Below, piece after piece: positions 26,828 through 34,128 of a stretch of DNA of 64,000 bases. A program made the position numbers and the translations under genes. The notes under the pieces were generated by a model. That model was given only the letters and a program-made list of their open reading frames with translations. It was not told the DNA's origin and did no database searches. Each line of letters starts with the position of its first letter. Position 1 is the stretch's first letter. Origin of the DNA: JACDAN01 sp963842235 (GTDB lineage Bacteria > Actinomycetota > Thermoleophilia > Gaiellales > Gaiellaceae); assembly GCA_963842235.1 (NCBI GenBank), contig CAWJFT010000003.1, positions 248,001 to 312,000 of the forward strand. The letters are read 5' to 3'.

Positions 26828-27270
26828 GCGGGCTCCTTGGTCTTCTCGAGCAGCCGCACCTCCGTCAGCGACATCGTGTCGTCGACCGCCTTGGCCATGT
26901 CGTAGACGGTGAGCGCGGCCACGCTCGCCGCAACGAGCGCCTCCATCTCGACGCCGGTCTGAGCGGTCGTCTCGACCGTCGCAGTGATGTCCGCACCGTT
27001 TTCTACAATGGCAACATGAACGTCGATCGAGCTCAGGGGCAGTGGATGGCAGAGCGGAATGAGGTCGCTCGTCCGCTTCGCTGCCAGGACGCCCGCGACC
27101 TGGGCGGTGGTCAGGGCGTCCCCCTTGGGCAGGTCACGCAACCTCCGTGCTGTCTCCGGCGCCATCGCGAGCGTGGCACGCGCACGCGCGCGCCTCCGCG
27201 AGTGTGGCTTGTCGCCGACATCCACCATCCGAACGCCACCTTCGGCATCCAGGTGGGAGAAGTCGCTCAT
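26824..27270 (-). CDS. moaC: cyclic pyranopterin monophosphate synthase
   Basis: 148 residues from ATG 27270. Motifs are VRMVDVGDKPHSRRRARA, AGVLAAKRTSDLIPLCHPLPL and TGVEMEALVAASVAALTVYDM, then AVDDTMSLTEVRLLEK with catalytic Lys. With MoaA it forms cyclic pyranopterin from GTP in molybdenum cofactor synthesis (family knowledge). It overlaps otsA at its start and mog at its stop. moaA is not in the window. Confidence 0.95.
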   Translation of the reverse strand: MSDFSHLDAEGGVRMVDVGDKPHSRRRARARATLAMAPETARRLRDLPKGDALTTAQVAGVLAAKRTSDLIPLCHPLPLSSIDVHVAIVENGADITATVETTAQTGVEMEALVAASVAALTVYDMAKAVDDTMSLTEVRLLEKTKEPA

Positions 27271-28745
27271 CGTCCGGCGCGGGCGTGAGCGAGCACGCGG
27301 TCGAGGTCAGCGAGCTGCGCCTCGACCCACTCCTCGAGGTCGTGCTCGCGGACATGCGCGCGCAGGGCATCGAGCCGCCGGCGCCGCTCCTCCGCCGGCA
27401 TCTCGAGCGCGAGGCGGATCGCTTCGGCCTGCCCGGAGATGTCGAACGGATTGACGGTCACGGCCCAGTCGGCCAGCTCCTCGTGGGCGCCCGCGTTCTC
27501 GGAGAGGACGAGCACTCCGTCGCGCCCGTTCACGAGCGGCGCCTCCTTGGCGATGAGGTTGAGCCCGTCGAAGATGGCGTTCACGAGCAGGACGTCGAAC
27601 TGCTTGTACGCGGCCACTGCGTCGAGGAAGTTGTCCTCGACCCGCACCTCGATCGGGGTCCAGCTCTCAGTCTGGAAGTGGTCGTTCACCGCGCGTGCGG
27701 TCCGCTGAATCGCACCGAGGTACTCGGAGTACTCGGGAATGTCCTGCCGCGTGGGATCGAGCAAGGCGAGCATGCCGACCCGGCCGTGAAGGTCCGGATT
27801 GTCCTCGAGCAGACGCTCGAACGCCCGGAACCCCCGGACGATGTTCTTCGAGGGATCGGTGCGGTCGACGCGGAGGATCAGCTTTTCCGGCCGCGAGCGC
27901 TGAATCTGTTGCTCGCGCTCGAGCACGTCCGGGGCGCTCGCAAGTTCGTCGAACTCGCCGGGATCGACCGAGATCGGATGGCAGGTCGCCAGAACCCGGC
28001 GGCCGTCGTAGTCGGCCGTGCAGTCGACGAAATTGCCCTCGGCGCCGACGATGTCGACGCAGGAGCGCATGAAGTTCTGTCTCCAGCGGTCGGTGTGGAA
28101 GCCGACGACGTCGTTGGCGAGCAGCCCGTCGTGGAGCGCGACGCGAATCGCCTCGGGCAGCACCCGCCAGTAGTCCGGCTCCGGCCAGGGGATGTGGACG
28201 AAGTGCGAGAGCGCGGCGTCGGGCCGCCGTGTCCGCACGAAGCGCGGGGCGAGATACAGGTGGTAGTCGTGGAAGAAGACGGCAGCGTCCGGCTGCGCTT
28301 CGAGCTCGGCGACCACGGCATCGGCGAACCCGGCGTTGACGGCGACGTACCCCTCCTCCCAGGCGAGATGGAGCCCGCGATCGAGATTCGGCGAGTACGC
28401 CAGGTCCCACAGGTAGTGCTGTAGGAACCAGAGTGTCGGGTTAGAGACGACGTTGTAGAACCAGTCGTACGCCGTCTCCTCGTGCACGACGAAGCGGAGG
28501 CGGTACGAGGACCCATCGCGCGCCGTCTCCTCGACCGGCTCGCCTCCGGCTTCCTCGGCGACGCCACGATCCTCCTCGGTCATCGCGGTCGCGATCCAGG
28601 TGACGTCGTGCAGGGCGACGAGGCTCCGCAGAGCAGTCACCAAACCGCCGCCGCCGCGTCGCGGTACTCGCTCGCCGCCCTCGGCCCGTTTGAACGTGAC
28701 GGGCGGGCGGTTGGAAACCACGATCAGTTTCCGGCGGTCGCCCAC
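27267..28745 (-). CDS. otsA: alpha,alpha-trehalose-phosphate synthase (GT20)
   Basis: 492 residues from GTG 28745. GT20 motifs are LIVVSNRPPVTF, RRGGGGLVTALRSL, WFYNVVSNPTLWFLQH, VFFHDYHLYLAPRFVR, HIPWPEPDYWRVLP, LLANDVVGFHTDRWRQNF, LRVDRTDPSKNIVRGF and VLSENAGAHEELADW. It transfers glucose from a nucleotide sugar to glucose-6-phosphate (family knowledge). No OtsB phosphatase gene or domain is adjacent, but a TreT-type synthase lies 43 bases downstream of its neighbour's end on the upstream side. Confidence 0.92.
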   Translation of the reverse strand: MGDRRKLIVVSNRPPVTFKRAEGGERVPRRGGGGLVTALRSLVALHDVTWIATAMTEEDRGVAEEAGGEPVEETARDGSSYRLRFVVHEETAYDWFYNVVSNPTLWFLQHYLWDLAYSPNLDRGLHLAWEEGYVAVNAGFADAVVAELEAQPDAAVFFHDYHLYLAPRFVRTRRPDAALSHFVHIPWPEPDYWRVLPEAIRVALHDGLLANDVVGFHTDRWRQNFMRSCVDIVGAEGNFVDCTADYDGRRVLATCHPISVDPGEFDELASAPDVLEREQQIQRSRPEKLILRVDRTDPSKNIVRGFRAFERLLEDNPDLHGRVGMLALLDPTRQDIPEYSEYLGAIQRTARAVNDHFQTESWTPIEVRVEDNFLDAVAAYKQFDVLLVNAIFDGLNLIAKEAPLVNGRDGVLVLSENAGAHEELADWAVTVNPFDISGQAEAIRLALEMPAEERRRRLDALRAHVREHDLEEWVEAQLADLDRVLAHARAGR

Positions 28746-28788
28746 GCCCGGACCCTACCCCAGGCTCTTCGGCGTGCCGTGCCGCCGC

Positions 28789-30075
28789 TCAGGCAGCGGG
28801 AGTGGTCGCCGTCACGAGCTCCGTTTCGCCCGTGTCGTTCCCTGCCAGGCGGTTGAAGAGGGCGAGCCAGTCGCGCAGCAGCCGCGGCATGAGGAAGTGC
28901 TGGCGGACGTATTCCTTCCCCCGGCGCCCGCGCGCTCCAGCCGCCACAGGATCGGCGAGGATCTCCTTGCACGCCGCGGCGCACTCCTCGACGGAATCGA
29001 CGAGCCAGCCGGTCTCGCCGTCCTGAATCTGCGCCGGAATGCCACCGACGCGTCCCGCGACGGTCGGCCGCGCCTTCCAGAGCGCCTCCGTCACGGTCAG
29101 CCCGAAGCCCTCCTTGATCGACTTCTGAAGCACGGCTCGCGAGTGCACCTGGAAGGCGTTTACCTCGATCGCGCCGATGTTGTTCAGGTTCGAGAGGATG
29201 AAGATGTCGGGGTCGGCGGCCGCGTAGTCGACCGTCTGGTTGTAGTACTCCCAGCCCTCGGGATCGTCGTGCGCCATCGACCCGACGAGCGCGAGCTGCA
29301 GGTCCGGATGCTCCTCGCGCGTCAGGCGAAAGGCGTCGATCACGCCCAGGGGGTCCTTCCACGGATCGAAGCGGGAGACCTGCGTGATCAGCGGCCGGTC
29401 GACGTCGATGCCGAACTGATCGACGATGTACGCCGCATCCTCGGCCGACAGGGCCATGTTCTTCGGGGTCAAGGGGTCGATCGCAGGAGGCCAGATGAAC
29501 GCCTGCGGAAGCTCTTCCGCCTCGGGCACGTACTCGGGCCGGTGGAAGATCGTCGCGTCGTAGTGCGAGAGCGAGGGGAGGAGAAACCCGAGGACCTCCT
29601 GGTTCGGCTCCGACAGATCGATGTGGCACCGCCAGATCCACGCGGCTCGGGAATCCGAGAAGTGGTCGATCACCGCGGCCGGCTGCGGGTCGTGGATGAT
29701 GATGAAGTCGTAATCGGAGTCGTCGAGCTCCGCCGCGTTCGAGGCGTTGTACTGGTGGAAGATCTGCTTCTCCTCGGACGTCAGGCCGACGGGGCTGCCC
29801 TGCAGCGCGTTGTGAATCTTCTTCGTGACGTTGAAGAACTCTTCCTGGCCCTGGATGATCCGCCACTCGGCTTCCAGACCGGCGCTCCGCATCAGCGGAA
29901 CGAGCGTGTAGTTGATCTCCGCGACGCCGCCGCCGAACGCGGTCGCCGAAAGGTGCAGGACGCGCGCGCCTGCGATCGGCTCGGCCAGCCGCTGGATCTC
30001 GGACATGAGGCCGCGGCCAAGGAGCGTCGCGTACTCGCCGAGCACCTTGGTTCCGACGTTGACGAGCGAGAGCAT
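28789..30075 (-). CDS. treT: trehalose synthase TreT-type glycosyltransferase (GT4)
   Basis: 428 residues from ATG 30075. The TreT/trehalose phosphorylase-like sequence includes VLHLSATAFGGGVAEINYTL, WRCHIDLSEPNQEVLGFL, QVSRFDPWKDPLGVIDAF, LVGSMAHDDPEGWEYY, the acceptor/nucleotide region VLQKSIKEGFGLTVTEALWK and VGGIPAQIQDGETGWL. TreT makes trehalose directly from NDP-glucose and glucose, or the reverse (family knowledge). Placement beside otsA gives two trehalose routes. The 43-base gap to otsA suggests co-transcription. Confidence 0.85.
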   Translation of the reverse strand: MLSLVNVGTKVLGEYATLLGRGLMSEIQRLAEPIAGARVLHLSATAFGGGVAEINYTLVPLMRSAGLEAEWRIIQGQEEFFNVTKKIHNALQGSPVGLTSEEKQIFHQYNASNAAELDDSDYDFIIIHDPQPAAVIDHFSDSRAAWIWRCHIDLSEPNQEVLGFLLPSLSHYDATIFHRPEYVPEAEELPQAFIWPPAIDPLTPKNMALSAEDAAYIVDQFGIDVDRPLITQVSRFDPWKDPLGVIDAFRLTREEHPDLQLALVGSMAHDDPEGWEYYNQTVDYAAADPDIFILSNLNNIGAIEVNAFQVHSRAVLQKSIKEGFGLTVTEALWKARPTVAGRVGGIPAQIQDGETGWLVDSVEECAAACKEILADPVAAGARGRRGKEYVRQHFLMPRLLRDWLALFNRLAGNDTGETELVTATTPAA

Positions 30076-30118
30076 CAGAGGGTCTTCGAGCCGGGAGCGC
30101 GCGGGAGATTACCGGTGT

Positions 30119-30574
30119 TTACGGCTGATTCTGGATGAACTTTACGAACCGGAGGCGAGAACCCTTCCCATTCGCCCTCGGCCCGAGCTCGAGCTCGTCC
30201 GCAAGCTCCCGGATGATCGCGATGCCGAGCCCGCCCTCGTCGAGCATCGGCTCCGGCGCCGAAGGCCGATCGGCGACCGCAAACCCCTCGCCGTCGTCGC
30301 AGACCTCGATGACGAGGCGATCCGGATGCAGCTCGTAAACCACCTCCACGGAACCGCCGCTTCCGTCCCGATACGCATGCCTGACGGAGTTCGAACAGGC
30401 CTCGGTGACGGCGAGCTTGAGGTCGCCCAGCGTCTCATCCGAGAGGGGCCGAAAGCGAGCGAGGCCGCTCAGGGCGAGGCGGACGAGCATGACGTACTCG
30501 GCCTTCGCCGGGATGGTGAGCCGAACAATTCGTTCGCCGCCGTTGGCAGCAGGTGCCGGGAAACTCGATGACAT
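30119..30574 (-). CDS. RsbW-like ATP-binding anti-sigma/serine kinase protein
   Basis: 151 residues from ATG 30574. It is a single HATPase domain of the anti-sigma type with N-box LAVTEACSNSVRHAYRDG, G1 CDDGEGFAV and G2 EGGLGIAIIRELADEL. There is no receiver or histidine phosphoacceptor. Such proteins phosphorylate STAS anti-anti-sigma factors and sequester stress sigma factors (family knowledge). No sigma or STAS gene is adjacent. It follows htrA by about 105 bases on the same strand and precedes treT by 43 bases, hinting at stress control of trehalose formation; that link is inference. Confidence 0.85.
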   Translation of the reverse strand: MSSSFPAPAANGGERIVRLTIPAKAEYVMLVRLALSGLARFRPLSDETLGDLKLAVTEACSNSVRHAYRDGSGGSVEVVYELHPDRLVIEVCDDGEGFAVADRPSAPEPMLDEGGLGIAIIRELADELELGPRANGKGSRLRFVKFIQNQP

Positions 30575-30679
30575 GCCGTTCGCTTTCGTGAGGTTCTAGC
30601 AGGATTCGACCCGGGTGCCCGCTCCCCCGCTTCGACTATCTCCGGCGTGCGGACGGCCTAAACGCCAACCGCTAGAGGT

Positions 30680-31894
30680 CTAGCACTTAAGGGCGGGCTT
30701 GCTCGGCCGCTGCCCGAGCTGCACCGGCACGATCGTCCGGCGACCCTCGCGGAACACCGTGAACAGCGCAACCTGGCCCGGGAGAAGCCGTCCCACGGCC
30801 CGCACGAGGTCGTCCGCATCCTGTACGGTCGCGTTCTCAATCTTGACAACAACATCCCCACCGGCACGGAACTCGATCCCATTGACCGCTCGAGTCTGCG
30901 TGCCACCGCGGAGGCCGGCCTCGGCACCAGGGCTCCCCGGCAGCAGACACGCGATCACTGCCCCGCGCTTGACCGGGTAGCCGACACGCCGGGCGATGGT
31001 CGGGGTCAGATCCTCCGCGTTCACACCCACGTAGGCATAGACGACACGTCCGTTCCGGTCGAGCTGCTCGAAGGAGCGCTTCGCTGCATTGATGGGGATC
31101 GCGAACCCGACGCCCTCTGATTGCCCCGAATCGCTCCGGATCTGGGCGTTGATGCCGATGACGCGGCCGCGAGCATCGAACAGTGGCCCGCCGGAGTTGC
31201 CGTGCGTAATCGGCGCGTCGGTCTGAATCGCGTCCCCAACCGTGTAGTCGGAGGTCAGCGAGGCGATCGATCGCTGCGTGGCGGAGACGATCCCGACCGC
31301 CAGCGAGTTCTCGTTGCCGAAGGGACTGCCCATTGCAGCCACCGGAGCCCCCACTGCGACGCGGTCGGAATCGCCGAGCGGCACCGGATCGAGTCTGTGC
31401 GCCTTCGGCTCGACGCGAAGCACGGCGACGTCGTCGTAGATGTCCCAGCCGACCAGCTTCGCCGGCACCCGGTCGTGATCGTCGAACTCGACGTAGACAC
31501 GGTCCGCAGCCGCCACCTTGTCGGAGGAGCTCTCGCCGGCCGTCGTCACAACGTGAGTGCTCGTCAGGATGTCCCCGCGCCGTGAGATGACGAAGCCGGA
31601 GCCCTGAGCCGCGTGCTCATCGGCCGGCTGCCCTGCGAAGAAGGAAAAGATCGTGACGACGCCGCTGCGACGGGCGCGATAGATCGCCGCGGGATTGAAC
31701 GAGTTTCCGAGCAGCGGCTTTGCCTGCGGCTCCGCGACCCGGCGCTCGACCGGAAGGGCCGTGCCGTTCCCGGAGACGAAGACGGTGTCGGTCGAGCCGT
31801 CGGTGATTCCGGTCGCTTTCGCGAGCACGAGCGCAAGGAAGCCGCCGAGGACGGCGGCGGCGACAGCGAGAGCGGCGACAGGCGCAGGGCGCAC
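30680..31894 (-). CDS. HtrA/DegP-type membrane-anchored serine protease with PDZ domain
   Basis: 404 residues. A signal anchor lies at residues 7-25 (AALAVAAAVLGGFLALVLA). The S1C protease domain has catalytic His in ILTSTHVVTTAG, Asp in IYDDVAVLRV and Ser in ITHGNSGGPLFD. One C-terminal PDZ domain runs from about residue 300 (YVGVNAEDLTPTIARRVGY, then LLPGSPGAEAGLRGG). It ends in a Lys-Cys. It degrades or refolds damaged envelope proteins (family knowledge). It sits directly after a response regulator/kinase pair, as PepD does beside MprAB in mycobacteria, with a palindrome in the gap. Confidence 0.92.
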   Translation of the reverse strand: MRPAPVAALAVAAAVLGGFLALVLAKATGITDGSTDTVFVSGNGTALPVERRVAEPQAKPLLGNSFNPAAIYRARRSGVVTIFSFFAGQPADEHAAQGSGFVISRRGDILTSTHVVTTAGESSSDKVAAADRVYVEFDDHDRVPAKLVGWDIYDDVAVLRVEPKAHRLDPVPLGDSDRVAVGAPVAAMGSPFGNENSLAVGIVSATQRSIASLTSDYTVGDAIQTDAPITHGNSGGPLFDARGRVIGINAQIRSDSGQSEGVGFAIPINAAKRSFEQLDRNGRVVYAYVGVNAEDLTPTIARRVGYPVKRGAVIACLLPGSPGAEAGLRGGTQTRAVNGIEFRAGGDVVVKIENATVQDADDLVRAVGRLLPGQVALFTVFREGRRTIVPVQLGQRPSKPALKC

Positions 31895-31928
31895 GAGCCG
31901 CTCACTGTAGCCACGGCCCCTTGGACCG

Positions 31929-31946
31929 CGTTTTCACGGGAAAACG
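31929..31946. promoter_or_regulatory. 18-base near-perfect palindrome upstream of htrA
   Basis: CGTTTTC-ACGG-GAAAACG lies in the 57-base gap between the kinase stop and the htrA start, 35 bases before htrA. The arms pair over seven bases. It could be an operator for the adjacent response regulator or a small hairpin. No U-run follows. Confidence 0.45.
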
Positions 31947-31951
31947 ACGAA

Positions 31952-33367
31952 CTAGCGCGTCAGCGCCGGCTCGCGGCGGCCGGCCGGAACCTGCGCCCCG
32001 GGGAGCCGAAGCGTGAACACCGTGCGCCCAGGGCGCGATTCGAGTTCGATCTCGCCGCCCATGACCCCGGCCAGCTCGCCGGCGATCGCCAGACCGAGGC
32101 CGCTTCCTGCGGCAAGAGCGCCCTCGGCGCGGTAGAAGCGCTCGAAGACGTGCTGCTGGTGCTCCAGCCCGATCCCGGGCCCATTGTCCTCGACACGGAG
32201 CGTCACCGTCTCGCCGTCCCGGCGTGCAGCGACGTGGACTTCGGTTCCGGGCGGGGTGTGGACGAGCGCGTTCTCAACCAGGATCCGTCCGATCTGGCGG
32301 ACGCGTTCCTCGTCCGCGCGGGCGAGGACCGTCCCGTCGCCGTCCGCAAGCAGGACGTGGTCGCTGCCACGTCCCACGCCGCCGAACTCTCCGACGAGGG
32401 AGCCGGCGACCTCGCCCAGGTCGATGGACGCTAGCTCGACGCGCAATTGGCCCGCGTCCAGGCGCGAGAGGTCGAGCAGATCCGTCGCGAGCTTCGTCAG
32501 GCGCTCGACCTGAAGGCGCATCTCTTCCAGGAACTCGCTCCGGGTCGGTTCGTCCACCTCCTCGTCGGTCAGCAGCTCGATGTGGCCGCCGAGCGCGAAG
32601 ATCGGCGTCCGCAACTCGTGTGAGGCGTTCGCGATGAACTCTCGTCGCGCCCGCTCGAGCGCGGACAGCCGCTTGCGCATGTCGTCGAAAGCTCCCGCGA
32701 GCTCCCCGAGCTCGTCGGCGCGGCCGTCGACCACCGGCTCGTCGAAGCTTCCACCCGCGATCCGGTCGGCGGCGCGCTCGAGCCGCCGGATTCGGCGGGC
32801 GAAAATCCGCGCAAGTGCAAAGCCGACCACAGCGGCAGCTACGAGAGCGATCAGGCCGGCAAGCAGCAACCGGCGCTCGACGAGCCCGACCGTGTCGAGC
32901 GCATCCTCAACGGGGGCGGAGACCAGCAGGATGCGGTTGCTCCAGGGATACGCGACTTCCCCGTAGCTCGTGCCGTTCCGCTCGACGACGCCTCGTTCGA
33001 TCCGCCGGTGTTCGGCGGCTCGCTGCGCCACTGGGTCGTTTACGAGCGTCTGGCCAAGCTGAAGGGAGTCACCGACCACTCTGAGGTACACCGGCGTCTG
33101 GTCGAGGTAGTCCATGACCGTGAGCCTGACCCCGCGCTGCTGGCCTTCGGCCGAAAGGACGAGATTGAGACCGATTGCGCCGCTTGCGCCTGTCTCGATG
33201 TTCGTGATCACCGGCGGCGCGACCTGCTCGAGCTGATCCAGGCGGCTGTTGATCAGCCGATCCTTCAGTGACGGCACGACGGCGAGATAGACGATTGCGA
33301 GCGCCCCGGCAACGAGGCCCGCGAGCGCGAGCGTCAGCTTGGCGCCGACCGTGCTGAAGCGTTTCAC
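31952..33367 (-). CDS. two-component sensor histidine kinase
   Basis: 471 residues from GTG 33367 (GTGA overlap with the regulator). Helix 1 is near residues 7-27, followed by an extracytoplasmic sensor of about 125 residues. Helix 2 (LLLAGLIALVAAAVVGFAL) leads into HAMP. The H-box is FIANASHELRTPIFALGG, N-box RILVENALVHTPPGT, G1 RVEDNGPGIG and G2 GSGLGLAIAGEL. All kinase motifs are intact. The signal is unknown, but cotranscription with the OmpR-type regulator and the neighbouring HtrA protease suggest envelope stress (inference). Confidence 0.93.
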   Translation of the reverse strand: MKRFSTVGAKLTLALAGLVAGALAIVYLAVVPSLKDRLINSRLDQLEQVAPPVITNIETGASGAIGLNLVLSAEGQQRGVRLTVMDYLDQTPVYLRVVGDSLQLGQTLVNDPVAQRAAEHRRIERGVVERNGTSYGEVAYPWSNRILLVSAPVEDALDTVGLVERRLLLAGLIALVAAAVVGFALARIFARRIRRLERAADRIAGGSFDEPVVDGRADELGELAGAFDDMRKRLSALERARREFIANASHELRTPIFALGGHIELLTDEEVDEPTRSEFLEEMRLQVERLTKLATDLLDLSRLDAGQLRVELASIDLGEVAGSLVGEFGGVGRGSDHVLLADGDGTVLARADEERVRQIGRILVENALVHTPPGTEVHVAARRDGETVTLRVEDNGPGIGLEHQQHVFERFYRAEGALAAGSGLGLAIAGELAGVMGGEIELESRPGRTVFTLRLPGAQVPAGRREPALTR

Positions 33368-34074
33368 GTGTCCCGAAAGCGGTAGCCGGCCCCGCGGACC
33401 GTGAGGATGAACTCGGGCTCGCTGGGATCGGGCTCCAGCTTCTCTCGTAGGTGGCGCACGTGGACGTCGATCGTTCGCGGCTCGCGGTACGCGGAGTCGC
33501 CCCACAGCGACTCGAGCAGGCGGCGGCGGCCGAAGACACGGCCGGGGTTGGCGGCGAGCGTTCGCAGCAGCTCGAATTCGACGTAGGTCAGCTGGATCGG
33601 CTTGCCGTGGACCTCGACGGATCGGCGCATCGGATCGATGTGGAGCCCGTTTGCCTCGATCGTCTCTGCGCGGCTCAAATCATGCTGCGACGGCAGCGAG
33701 GCTCGCCGCAAGAGCGCCCGGACGCGGCTGCGGAACTCCCGGATCGAGAACGGCTTCGTGATGTAGTCGTCCGCGCCGAGCTCGAGCCCGAGCACCTTGT
33801 CGAGCTCGTCGTCGCGGGCCGTCAGCATGATGATCGGCACCGTGCTCTGGGCCCGGATTCGCTTGCAGACCTCCAGTCCGTCCAGCTTCGGCAGCATCAG
33901 GTCGAGGACGACGAGATCGACCGGCTCCGACGCGAATTTCGTGAGCGCTTCTTCTCCGTCACGGGCGGCGAGCACGCGGAATCCATCGCGCTCGAGCGGA
34001 TACGAGAGAACCTTCTGAATGGAGTCCTCGTCGTCGACGAGGAGAATGGTCGAGGACTCGGGCACGGAGCGCAT
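33364..34074 (-). CDS. OmpR/PhoB-family response regulator
   Basis: 236 residues from ATG 34074 (a GTG at 34077 is also possible). The receiver domain has the acidic pair LLVDDEDSIQ, phosphoacceptor Asp in LVVLDLMLPKLDG, Thr in IIMLTARDDE and Lys in DYITKPFSIREF. The winged-helix output domain starts about residue 135 and includes LTYVEFELLRTLAANPGRVF and TIDVHVRHLREKLEPD. It is the first gene of the regulator-kinase-htrA run. The 54-base gap to the divergent M28-like gene holds its promoter. Confidence 0.94.
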   Translation of the reverse strand: MRSVPESSTILLVDDEDSIQKVLSYPLERDGFRVLAARDGEEALTKFASEPVDLVVLDLMLPKLDGLEVCKRIRAQSTVPIIMLTARDDELDKVLGLELGADDYITKPFSIREFRSRVRALLRRASLPSQHDLSRAETIEANGLHIDPMRRSVEVHGKPIQLTYVEFELLRTLAANPGRVFGRRRLLESLWGDSAYREPRTIDVHVRHLREKLEPDPSEPEFILTVRGAGYRFRDT

Positions 34075-34128
34075 CACCGCCGGGCGTAAGGCGTAGGCGA
34101 CCGGCCCTCCCTACTATAGCCCGGCGAA

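Noticed and set aside
33360..33375. parS-like half site GTTTCACGTG
   Set aside because: Only one half of the consensus TGTTTCACGTGAAACA is matched and it lies in the coding overlap of regulator and kinase. No full parS was found in the window.
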